A stretch of DNA of 64,000 bases from an uncultured Eubacteriales bacterium (lineage in GTDB: Bacteria > Bacillota > Clostridia > Oscillospirales > Acutalibacteraceae). Shown in pieces: positions 44,309-51,178 of this stretch (its first letter is position 1; every line of letters begins with the position of its first letter). Where the stretch lies: NCBI GenBank assembly GCA_900316455.1, contig ONCX01000010.1, positions 18,587-82,586 on the forward strand, written 5' to 3'. A program made the position numbers and the translations under genes. The notes under the pieces were generated by a model, which saw only the letters and a program-made list of their open reading frames with translations, searched no databases and was not told where the DNA came from.

Positions 44309-44821
44309 TTACAGTATTCCTACGGCTTTCATAACGTCGAGCGCAACAAAGCCGCGGGGTCTGTCGCCGTTTACCACGTAATCCGCCGCTTCGCGGTAGA
44401 TGGCTTCCCGCCGTGCGTAAAGCTCCCTTATCGCTCCGAGCTTATCGTCGCATTGCAGCAGCGGCCGCGTTGTGTCGTATTTCAGCCGTTCATATATTAC
44501 CTCCGGCGGCACGTCGAGCAGCACAAGCTTACAGCCCTCCCGCAATGCTTCTATATTCCGGCGGAATGTCAGCGCTCCTCCTCCCGCTGATATTATCAGA
44601 CGCTCCTTCCCCGCAAGCTCCACGCATATTTCATGCTCGCGGTTCCGGAAGTATTCCTCTCCGTGCTTTGAGAATATTTCGCTTACGCTCATTCCCTCTC
44701 TCTTCTCGATGAGCGCGTCTGTGTCTACAAGCTTCCTGCCTGTCTTTCGGGCAAGCTCTGTCCCTACTGTGCTTTTTCCGCACCCCATGAATCCGAACAG
44801 CACTATGTTTTTGTTCATCAT
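44309..44821 (-). CDS. aroK: Shikimate kinase
   Basis: The 170-residue P-loop kinase phosphorylates shikimate at O3. Walker A is GFMGCGKSTVG, DTDALIEKREGMSVSEIFSKHGEEYFRNRE contains the shikimate-binding DTD and Arg, and ISAGGGALTFRRN is the GGG motif. The lid Arg is in DTTRPLLQ. The frame is open to 44863, but the ATG at 44821 follows GAGGTAACG and gives the usual start. It completes, with aroE upstream, the two shikimate steps missing from the operon at 12-17 kb. Confidence 0.94.
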   Translation of the reverse strand: MMNKNIVLFGFMGCGKSTVGTELARKTGRKLVDTDALIEKREGMSVSEIFSKHGEEYFRNREHEICVELAGKERLIISAGGGALTFRRNIEALREGCKLVLLDVPPEVIYERLKYDTTRPLLQCDDKLGAIRELYARREAIYREAADYVVNGDRPRGFVALDVMKAVGIL

Positions 44822-44992
44822 TTTCTGCGTTACCTCGTTTTTTTGTGGTTTTTTGTTTTGCAAATGGGAAGAATTTTCTGTTTCCGAACAATGCTATATT
44901 ATTTGGACGCTTTTTCGGTTGCGCCTTCATTCTTCTTTTTTCCATGCGCGTTGAGGCGAGGGGCTCTTCGCGCTATCCTTTTTCCTGTTGCG

Positions 44993-45841
44993 TTAATTAC
45001 CTCTGAAATTCTCGTTCATGTACTCCGTCGCTGAGGTTATTACCTTCACTACCTCTTCCGACTCGAATTTTACCCCTAACCATATCTCCTGCGCCGCCGC
45101 CGCCTGCCACACAAGCATCGGCATTCCTCCCTGCGCTTTACAACCCAATTCCCGCGCCGATTTGATAAGCTCCGTGTTCTCCGGATTATATACCGCGTCG
45201 AATACCGCTTTACTTCTCCCCAATACTTCCTTTGCTACCGGCATGGCGTTCGTCCTTGGATACATCCCTACCGGAGTCGCGTTTATCAGAAGGTCGTATC
45301 CACCCTCAAGCCCGCCGATATCCTTCACATTCGCTCTGAATTCCGGATGGTGCTTCCTTATGTCCTCTATTATCCTCTCCGCTGAAGCCTTGTCGCTTTC
45401 CAGTACTCCGAATGTCACTTCACACCCTGCCCGGGCGGCTTCACCTGCGAATACTCTGCTCACTCCTCCCGCTCCTAACACGCAGACCTCTCCGCTGAGT
45501 TCTATCCCCGCGGCACCCAGCGCCCGTACAAAGCCTGTAGGGTCGGTCGTCCTACCTGAACGGTCAGCGCACCTTACCGTGTTAACTGAACCGTATTCCT
45601 CCGCTACTCCCTCTATACTGTCCAGATAGGGTATTACCGCCGATTTGTACGGAATCGTCACGTTGAAGCCGTCAAGCTCCCTCAGCAGCCGCGGTATCTC
45701 TCTGTCCAGCGCGTCCGGCTGGATATCCTCTGTCGTGTATTCCCCGTCAATGCCGTTCAGCCTGAACAGTTCCCTATGTATGAATGGCGACATTGTGTGT
45801 CCTATCGGATGTCCTATTACTGCGAAATGCTTTTTGCTCAT
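44993..45841 (-). CDS. aroE: Shikimate dehydrogenase
   Basis: The 282-residue NADP-dependent enzyme reduces 3-dehydroshikimate to shikimate. The substrate-binding MSPFIHRELF and GFNVTIPYKSAVIPYLD (catalytic Lys) are present, along with the Rossmann turn CVLGAGGVSRVFAG, DLLINATPVGMYP and the C-terminal GGMPMLVWQAA. The start follows GGAGAAGAAAGC. The gap to aroK downstream is about 170 bases and holds no terminator that I can see, so both may be on one transcript. Confidence 0.95.
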   Translation of the reverse strand: MSKKHFAVIGHPIGHTMSPFIHRELFRLNGIDGEYTTEDIQPDALDREIPRLLRELDGFNVTIPYKSAVIPYLDSIEGVAEEYGSVNTVRCADRSGRTTDPTGFVRALGAAGIELSGEVCVLGAGGVSRVFAGEAARAGCEVTFGVLESDKASAERIIEDIRKHHPEFRANVKDIGGLEGGYDLLINATPVGMYPRTNAMPVAKEVLGRSKAVFDAVYNPENTELIKSARELGCKAQGGMPMLVWQAAAAQEIWLGVKFESEEVVKVITSATEYMNENFRGN

Positions 45842-45902
45842 TGCTTTCTTCTCCTGTCTTTTTTTAAAAAAATTAAAATTATAAAAATTTTGATTAAAGA
45901 TA

Positions 45903-45931
45903 TTGACAAATGCGCTTTATGCTAATAATAT
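45903..45931 (+). promoter_or_regulatory. Promoter of acpP
   Basis: TTGACA at 45903-45908 and TAATAT at 45926-45931 are separated by 17 bases. The leader of about 130 bases contains a weak TGCGGGC/GCCCGCA hairpin. Confidence 0.7.
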
Positions 45932-46068
45932 CTTAGTAGTGGCTTTTTCTGGAAAATGAATTATTCCGCGCTTATGCCGCCGGTCTCTATTATGATAGCA
46001 TATGTGCGGGCAGAATTCAACTTTTTTTACGGCAAAGCCCGCATTATCCTCAGAGGGAGGTGTTTTTT

Positions 46069-46296
46069 GTGGTATTTGAAAAGGTCAGGGATATTCTTGC
46101 GGCACAGTTTGACGTTGAGGAGGATTCTATTACTTTGGAAACCGATATTCTTGATGACCTCGGCGCCGATTCTCTGGACGTTATGGACCTTATGATGACT
46201 TTGGGCGATGAGTTCGATATGCAGGTTGATGATTCCGAAATCGAAAACATCACAACCGTCGGCGCTCTCGTCAATTTCATCGAAGCTAATTCATAA
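46069..46296 (+). CDS. acpP: Acyl carrier protein
   Basis: The 75-residue acidic four-helix protein has the phosphopantetheine site in DDLGADSLDVMDLMMTLGDEF (Ser of DSL). It carries growing acyl chains in fatty acid or polyketide synthesis. The best start is GTG at 46069, eight bases behind GAGGGAGG; another GTG at 46060 overlaps that site. No fab, plsX or rnc gene is adjacent, which differs from the common Firmicute arrangement, so it may be a second or dedicated ACP. Confidence 0.93.
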   Translation: MVFEKVRDILAAQFDVEEDSITLETDILDDLGADSLDVMDLMMTLGDEFDMQVDDSEIENITTVGALVNFIEANS

Positions 46297-46348
46297 TTCC
46301 CCCCCGCTTTTCAGTCGTCAGGCTGTTCTTTACTCGTAAAGAAAATAA

Positions 46349-46400
46349 ACAACGGATACCTTCCTCGACTTTTGTCGGCTTTCGGGACGGTATCCGTTAT
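46349..46400. terminator. Probable terminator hairpin between converging genes
   Basis: AACGGATACC pairs with GGTATCCGTT; both sides are AT-rich rather than pure T-runs. It lies between acpP (+) and the Imm33-like gene (-). Confidence 0.6.
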
Positions 46401-46452
46401 TTATTGGGAATAGAGGGTTTATGAAAGAGTTTTTTTTTAAGATTTTCTTCGT

Positions 46453-46809
46453 TCATGACCAGTAGCGCCAGTCAACGTCATACGATATGTTTATCCAGTC
46501 GCCGTTTTCATCGCGCCTGTAGGCTGTATACGGCGGGGAGTCAAGCAGCTTCAGCGTCTCCGGACAGTAGTTCACTACCGTATTGAGATCGTATACGCCG
46601 TTGAAGCGTGAATCCGAGAGGTAGTCGTCGCTCTCTGTGCCGGAAAAGAATCTCCACCCGCTGTCGTAATGCCACGACGGCATTACACGGTACACTATCG
46701 ACACCGGCATTCCGTCTACAAGCACTGTGTCAGGCGCTATGCACAGTCCTTTTCCCCGTACAAGGGGCTTCAGCTGCTCACGCGGTATCTTGAAGTTCTT
46801 CGCTGCCAT
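46453..46809 (-). CDS. DUF2185 / Imm33-like protein
   Basis: The 118-residue protein matches the DUF2185 pattern: SIVYRVMPSWHYDSGWRFFSGTESDDYLSDSRFNGVYDLNTVVNYCPETLKLLDSPPYTAYRRDENGDW. In polymorphic toxin systems such proteins are listed as immunity proteins (Imm33), but many stand alone. No toxin gene is adjacent here: the neighbours are acpP and an interspersed repeat. A GGAAGTGAG site precedes the ATG. Its role as an immunity protein is inference from the family only. Confidence 0.8.
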   Translation of the reverse strand: MAAKNFKIPREQLKPLVRGKGLCIAPDTVLVDGMPVSIVYRVMPSWHYDSGWRFFSGTESDDYLSDSRFNGVYDLNTVVNYCPETLKLLDSPPYTAYRRDENGDWINISYDVDWRYWS

Positions 46810-46939
46810 GATCTCACTTCCTTCACATTATCCTGTTTTTAGCATACAGTATAAATTCTTATTTTTTTACATTAATTTGTAAATTTAATATAAACAAATG
46901 CAAATGTGAGCTTTGTTCTCTTTATGGAAATCATTTTTG

Positions 46940-47225
46940 AGGGAAGCGTTGTTGGTATTCGCCTTGTTGGTATTCGCCTTGTTGGTATTCGCCTTTCCTC
47001 TTTGTTTGGCTTGGCGCGTCTTGCTTTTGGTGGGTGGTGCTTTGGTATTCGCCTTTCCTCTTTGTTTGGCTTGGCGCGTCTTGCTCGCTCGGCTTCGCCT
47101 CGCTTGTGGGGCGCTGCCCCACCCCCCGCAAGGGCCCTGCCCTTGACCCGCGAGGAGGTCCAGACCCCCTCGACTCCCACGCTCGCATTCGCTCGCTAGT
47201 TGGGCGCTTCGCGCTTGCTTTTTTC
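46940..47225. repeat. GC-rich interspersed repeat, copy 3
   Basis: The gene-free stretch 46810-47258 carries the longest copy. It opens with three tandem GTTGGTATTCGCCTT units. A block of about 45 bases (GGTATTCGCC..GGCGCGTCTTGCT) then occurs twice, followed by GGGGCGCTGCCCC, AGGGCCCTGCCCT, GACCCGCGAGGAGGTCC and the CGCTCGCATTCGCTCGC tail. It is closest to copy 2 in the middle and to copy 1 in the AGGAGGTCCAGACCCCCTCG part. Long open frames on both strands are artefacts of its composition. Confidence 0.85.
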
Positions 47226-47258
47226 TTCTTTGTTTTTTTGTTTCTTCTTTGTTTTTTC

Positions 47259-47561
47259 TCAATCTCCGCCGCGGTCGCCTTTGTCGTCAAATTCGGAATT
47301 GCCCTCCGCTTTGAGATTATTCCAGCACAGCAGAAGGTATATCAGGAATACTACAAGCACACCCCTCGCTACCCACGCGCTTACCGCGCTCTCCGCAAAG
47401 CCTTTGATGAATTCCCGACACAGAATGTATATTCCTCCCATAATCATCAGTATGCCCGCCGGAACGCTCACCGCTCGCTGCCGCCTGAATCGCGTGAACA
47501 TGAGCAATGCTCCCGCTAAACACCCCGCGGCTATTATTATATTATACGGCGTTATTATCAC
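47259..47561 (-). CDS. Small membrane protein
   Basis: I do not recognise a family. The 100 residues contain three predicted membrane helices (IIIAAGCLAGALLMF, GILMIMGGIYILC, ARGVLVVFLIYLLLCW) and an acidic C-terminus (DDKGDRGGD). The start is GTG behind GTGGGGGGAAG. It is the third gene of the DUF2975-XRE transcript, 32 bases after the regulator gene, and probably works with them. Its end touches the interspersed repeat. Confidence 0.65.
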   Translation of the reverse strand: MIITPYNIIIAAGCLAGALLMFTRFRRQRAVSVPAGILMIMGGIYILCREFIKGFAESAVSAWVARGVLVVFLIYLLLCWNNLKAEGNSEFDDKGDRGGD

Positions 47562-47593
47562 TTTCTTCCCCCCACTCTCCGCTCTCGCTCTTT

Positions 47594-47839
47594 TTATTTG
47601 CTCAGATCCTCGTCCTCGTCCTCTTCGTCGTCATCTCCATGACGGTACTCCAATATGTCCCCGGGCTGGCAGTCCAGCTCCTTGCAGATGGCAAGCAGCG
47701 TCGAAAACCTTATCGCTTTGGCTCTGTTGTTCTTTAATATAGAAAGGTTTGACAGCGTTATCCCTACTCTTGACGCAAGCTCCGACGCGCCTATCTTCCT
47801 CTTTGCCATCATTACGTCTAAATTTACTACTATAGGCAA
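47594..47839 (-). CDS. XRE family regulator (YozG-like)
   Basis: This 81-residue helix-turn-helix protein belongs to the small Cro/CI group: DVMMAKRKIGASELASRVGITLSNLSILKNNRAKAIRFSTLLAICKELDCQPGDILEY. It ends in a very acidic tail. In Firmicutes this type is typically encoded next to a DUF2975 membrane protein, as here. The start is TTG behind AAGGAGGAGAAACC. It probably represses its own three-gene transcript. Confidence 0.88.
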   Translation of the reverse strand: MPIVVNLDVMMAKRKIGASELASRVGITLSNLSILKNNRAKAIRFSTLLAICKELDCQPGDILEYRHGDDDEEDEDEDLSK

Positions 47840-47855
47840 GGTTTCTCCTCCTTAC

Positions 47856-48329
47856 TCAGACCGTCAGGTCATTTTCTTCCTTGTATTTGATGGCTGTCTG
47901 GAATAAATTGGCGAATACCGCCGACAACAACGCTAAAAGCAGGAATATTACCGTGATTATCAACGGGAAAAACGACGTCAGAAAGGTTGAGAAAAATTGC
48001 ACCATTACTGCTATCACCAAGCTGCATATGCTTATTACCCTCAGACACGTTACATTCCTCTTGATGAACGACTTCCCTTTGCTGATGTTCATTGTCAGCA
48101 GCCACGCCATCGCAAGCGAAATGAATGTCGGCACGCCTATCGAGTACAGCATAGATATCATTACCTTATGCGTGTTGGGCGAAACCTCTACCGCTGTGTT
48201 GTCTATATAAAAATCTATCAGCCACGGCAGACCTACATATATCCCTACCCCTATCAGCATTATTATACTGATGAATAAACACGCCATGTGGCTAAGGTTG
48301 AATTTTAACAGTTTCTTCAGCTTGTTCAA
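47856..48329 (-). CDS. DUF2975 family membrane protein
   Basis: The 157-residue protein has four membrane helices (MACLFISIIMLIGVGIYVGL, VMISMLYSIGVPTFISLAMAWLL, VISICSLVIAVMVQFFSTFL, IITVIFLLLALLSAVFANLFQTA) and the DUF2975 segment ISKGKSFIKRNVTCLRVIS. The function of the family is unknown; it is nearly always paired with a YozG-like XRE regulator, which follows 16 bases downstream. The start is TTG behind GAGAGGAACGATG. Confidence 0.85.
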   Translation of the reverse strand: MNKLKKLLKFNLSHMACLFISIIMLIGVGIYVGLPWLIDFYIDNTAVEVSPNTHKVMISMLYSIGVPTFISLAMAWLLTMNISKGKSFIKRNVTCLRVISICSLVIAVMVQFFSTFLTSFFPLIITVIFLLLALLSAVFANLFQTAIKYKEENDLTV

Positions 48330-48462
48330 ATTACATCGTTCCTCTCTCGTCTTTTTTTACGGTTTTTCATTCGCGCTCCCTGTCGGATTGCCCCGAATCA
48401 CGGCAATACGCACTTCTTACCACTGCTTTTTTTGGAAGTAATGCCAAATTTATCAAAGGGTA

Positions 48463-48745
48463 TTGTACATGCCGCTCCGATTGTATTATAATATATAGTG
48501 AAAAGGAGGAAGCGGGATGCCGTGTTAGACTACAGGCGGTTATTTTTTCTCCGCGCTTATTTATAGAATAGCACAAATTTGCCGCCTGTTCAAGCCTATT
48601 TGATGAATTCTTGAATTATTTTGCACTTTTCCCGCGTTTTGGCGGTGTAAAATTTTTCTTACGCCGTAATGCCCGCTTGCACAAATTTATTTGCGTTTGA
48701 TTCCCCTTTTGGGGGATTAGTCACAAGCAATGCGGTTTTTTTCAT
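48463..48745 (+). other. Possible structured RNA or leader in gene-free region
   Basis: The stretch 48330-49002 has no supported gene. A promoter-like TTGTAC-N18-TATAAT (48463-48492) is followed by AAAGGAGG and a three-codon frame (ATG CCG TGT TAG at 48517-48528). An 8-base inverted repeat ACAGGCGG/CCGCCTGT (48532-48539, 48582-48589) and a hairpin CGGTGTAA/TTACGCCG (48643-48666) come next. A GATTCCCC/GGGGGATT hairpin (48699-48718) is then followed by GCGGTTTTTTT. The order promoter, hairpins, T-run resembles a small RNA gene. No known RNA family is recognised. Confidence 0.35.
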
Positions 48746-48861
48746 TCGTTTTTAGAGGGATTTTGAAAAAATCACGTGCATGTTGCACAAAAAAATGCGA
48801 TTTTATTTTACGAGAGTCGCTTTTCTTTGGTTCTTCTCACAAAAAAGTTACTTCAAATCTA

Positions 48862-48889
48862 TTGACATTGACGGAGAATGTGGTATAAT
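48862..48889 (+). promoter_or_regulatory. Promoter of small conserved-looking gene
   Basis: TTGACA at 48862-48867 and TATAAT at 48884-48889 are perfect boxes with a 16-base spacer. The leader before the ATG at 49003 is about 105 bases. Confidence 0.85.
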
Positions 48890-49002
48890 GACCTCGGTGA
48901 TTGCGAAGGGGCTTCGATTACGTTCCTCCTCCCGCATTCCCTCAAGCAATTTGTTGTAAGCTTTTTTTCTATGAGTTCTTTTTCTGAAAGGATGATTTTA
49001 TT

Positions 49003-49257
49003 ATGAGTACAGTATGGTCTCTTAGCAATGTTGACGTTAATGAATTCCTCGCTATCATTGACAAGTGCCAGGGCAATATCTATCTGGTTACCGATGATGG
49101 CGACAAGCTCAATCTCAAGAGCAAGCTCTGTCAGCTCGTTGGTCTGCAGAAGCTCATCGAGGGCGGCATTATCTCTAACGCTACTCTCGTCTGCGACAAT
49201 ATTAAGGACGAGGAAATCCTTGTCAAGTATAAGCTCTACAAGGTCATCGAAGAGTAA
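49003..49257 (+). CDS. Small hypothetical protein
   Basis: The 84-residue protein is soluble and alpha/beta (SNVDVNEFLAIIDKCQGNIYLVTDDGDKLNLKSKLCQLVGLQKLIEG). It has two cysteines that are unlikely to form a metal site. I cannot assign a family. The evidence that it is real is strong: consensus promoter, GAAAGGATG ribosome site, coding-type third positions, and a rho-independent terminator after it. The alternating strand/helix pattern and the DDGDKLNLKSKL segment suggest a small binding domain, by inference only. Confidence 0.85.
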   Translation: MSTVWSLSNVDVNEFLAIIDKCQGNIYLVTDDGDKLNLKSKLCQLVGLQKLIEGGIISNATLVCDNIKDEEILVKYKLYKVIEE

Positions 49258-49366
49258 TTCTCCCTTGTCCTCCACGCGCTTATATTTCATGTCTTGAGGC
49301 TTTGCCTTGAGCTTTTAATCACGACATCCCCTTTTTTCTTTTTTTCATTATAATCCCTCTTAAAAT

Positions 49367-49418
49367 TTCAGCTCCCGCCGCGTTGTTACGTGTCGGGAGC
49401 TGATATTTTTTTTGTTTT
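49367..49418 (+). terminator. Rho-independent terminator
   Basis: CAGCTCCCG pairs with CGGGAGCTG, followed by a long T-rich tract. It ends the transcript of the small gene at 49003. Confidence 0.85.
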
Positions 49419-49519
49419 TTTGGCTTTGTGAATCTTTTAGATCACTTTTCGTCTTTTTTGCTTTTCTTGCCTTTCTCCCCGCGTCTTGCTCTGGTTCGGA
49501 GACAGCGTGCCCATGTTTA

Positions 49520-49798
49520 TTATTCCGTTCTCTCCGTCCATGTAGTACCTGCCGCCGCTTTCAACTGCTCCGCTGTGTATTCCACTGACGAATTTTTTGT
49601 CTTATATACAGCGTATTTATTCACCGTTTCTGTCACGTTGCCTTGATTGTCGTATGCTGTCGGCGTTTCCCACGGCGTGCTTTCCGCAAGCATGGCTACG
49701 TCTATGTTGAATTCGCCGTTATTTTTGAACGTGATGTTCCCTGTGCGAGTGCTGCCTGGAATCAGTTTCACAGACCATTCTCTTTGAAAGGGTTTCAT
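49520..49798 (-). CDS. Hypothetical protein fragment, possibly camelysin/TasA-like
   Basis: The 92-residue frame reads KPFQREWSVKLIPGSTRTG, then NITFKNNGEFNIDVAMLAES and a Thr/Asn-rich end. The pattern of PG followed by NITFKNNGE, a strand with Asn-Gly, resembles the middle of TasA/camelysin-type secreted proteins. However, no signal peptide is present and no clear ribosome site precedes the ATG. It may be the remains of a longer gene. Nothing else is supported in 49419-49519 or 49799-49914. Confidence 0.35.
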   Translation of the reverse strand: MKPFQREWSVKLIPGSTRTGNITFKNNGEFNIDVAMLAESTPWETPTAYDNQGNVTETVNKYAVYKTKNSSVEYTAEQLKAAAGTTWTERTE

Positions 49799-49914
49799 TT
49801 ATTTTTGACTTTGCACAAAGTGGTGGGGAGAAGTCTGCCCTTCTGGCTATTGTTGCTTAACTCTCTTTTGTGCATTTTGACGAAGCTATCTCTTTTATGC
49901 TCATTTATAGTTTT

Positions 49915-50523
49915 TTACGTTTTTTGTGCCTGCCGCTCTGTTTCGCCTGTCTTTTGGACGTATATCTCAGCCGCTTCACGCAGTCCTTCCTCCCCTGTCA
50001 GAATTATCAGCTTCCCTCCGCACAGTCCCGCTATTCCGCCCTTCGTCCGGCGGTATGCCATCTCGCAGAACGACGCGTATATCCTCGCGCATTCCCTTAT
50101 ACGCCAGTGCCGCGCATATCCGGTCAGCAGCTCTCCGAAATCCCCCGCACAGTTCAGCGCTTTGTCCGACCCTTTTTTCAGAAATTCCCTCACGTCAGCC
50201 GCCATTACAGCTCCCTCGTACATGGTGAATTCCGTCAGCTCGTATTCCGCTCCCCTCTCCCGCATCGCTTCACCCATCGCTTCACACGCCGCGCTCTCTT
50301 CTACATTCCGCAGCAGTATGTGTGTCCCGAATATCCGCGTGCTCTCCGTACCTTCTCCTCCGCTCAGTGATAGCGCGTCCGCGTACGGGTAGAGTATCTG
50401 ATTGTACGTTATCTGTCCCCTCTTTATCAGCGCGTTCAGAAACTCCGCGCTGTATTCTGACCTTCTCTTGATTTCCTCCGCAGCCGGCTCCGTTATGTAT
50501 CTTATTCCTGTGATTCTTTCCAT
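49915..50523 (-). CDS. Hypothetical protein downstream of nrdR
   Basis: I do not recognise a family. The 202 residues look like a soluble helical protein (EIKRRSEYSAEFLNALIKRGQITYNQILYPYADALSL, AACEAMGEAMRERGAEYELTEF). It starts only two bases after the nrdR stop, so it is translated with NrdR and probably shares its regulation. The C-terminus is rich in Glu/Arg/Gln. Confidence 0.72.
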   Translation of the reverse strand: MERITGIRYITEPAAEEIKRRSEYSAEFLNALIKRGQITYNQILYPYADALSLSGGEGTESTRIFGTHILLRNVEESAACEAMGEAMRERGAEYELTEFTMYEGAVMAADVREFLKKGSDKALNCAGDFGELLTGYARHWRIRECARIYASFCEMAYRRTKGGIAGLCGGKLIILTGEEGLREAAEIYVQKTGETERQAQKT

Positions 50524-50525
50524 CT

Positions 50526-50978
50526 CTATTTGTTCGACAGCTTCTTCAGCTCGCGCATGAATGTGTCTACGTCCCGGAACTGCCTGTATACTGACGCAAA
50601 TCGCACGTACGCTACCTGATTTATCTTCATCAGCTTGTCCAGCGCCATCTCTCCTAATTCTACCGACGTTATCTCTCGCTCCGTCGAATTCAGCAGCACT
50701 GTCTCTATCTCGTCTACCGCCTTCTCAAGCGCTTTCAGGTCCGTCTCGCTCTTCTTGCACGCCCTGAGCATGCTCTGCAGCAGCTTCTCCCGGTCGAATG
50801 GCTCACAGTATTTATTCTTCTTTATTACTATTATCGGCACGGCTTCTATATATTCGTATGTCGTGAACCTCTTCTCGCATTGCAGACATTCCCTCCGCCG
50901 ACGTATCTTATTCCCGTCCTCCGTCGATCTTGAATCCACTACCTTGCTCTCTGTGTATCCGCAATATGGGCATTTCAT
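50526..50978 (-). CDS. nrdR: Ribonucleotide reductase regulator NrdR
   Basis: The 150-residue repressor has an N-terminal zinc ribbon (CPYCGYTESKVVDSRSTEDGNKIRRRRECLQCEKRFTTYE). An ATP-cone follows (PIIVIKKNKYCEPFDREKLLQSMLRACKK to KINQVAYVRFASVYRQFRDVD). It senses ATP/dATP and represses nrd genes. The ATG follows GGAGAGATACGA. A sequence matching the NrdR box overlaps its own promoter, suggesting autoregulation. It is transcribed away from the phage cluster, which begins 200 bases to the right. Confidence 0.96.
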   Translation of the reverse strand: MKCPYCGYTESKVVDSRSTEDGNKIRRRRECLQCEKRFTTYEYIEAVPIIVIKKNKYCEPFDREKLLQSMLRACKKSETDLKALEKAVDEIETVLLNSTEREITSVELGEMALDKLMKINQVAYVRFASVYRQFRDVDTFMRELKKLSNK

Positions 50979-50998
50979 TCGTATCTCTCCTTTTTCTT

Positions 50999-51038
50999 AT
51001 ACTACATATAGTATATCAGCTCGTTTCCGTTTTTTCAA
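50999..51038 (-). promoter_or_regulatory. nrdR promoter with NrdR box
   Basis: On the minus strand TTGAAA (51038-51033) and TATACT (51015-51010) are 17 bases apart. Over the -10 region and start site lies the palindrome ATACTATATGTAGTAT (51014-50999). It agrees at about 13 of 16 positions with the known NrdR box pattern acaCwAtATaTwGtgt. Confidence 0.6.
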
Positions 51039-51065
51039 TCTTTTTTTTATTTTGGCATCTCTTCA

Positions 51066-51094
51066 TTGATTTGCAGTCCCCTTTATGTTAAAAT
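51066..51094 (+). promoter_or_regulatory. Promoter at the head of the phage-derived cluster
   Basis: TTGATT at 51066-51071 and TAAAAT at 51089-51094 are separated by 17 bases. It reads into the terminase small-subunit gene (ATG 51179). I found no other promoter between here and the window end. Confidence 0.55.
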
Positions 51095-51178
51095 GCTATT
51101 GTAAGGAATTTGAAATGATTAATAAATTCTTTATGTGGAAAAACGCGCAATTCCTAATTATTCAGGGGGTGTATTCGG

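Noticed and set aside
46872-47290. Open frames of about 100 codons on both strands with Arg/Ala/Ser-rich proteins
   Set aside because: They lie entirely in interspersed repeat copy 3; similar frames occur in copies 1 and 2. They have no family and no ribosome site.
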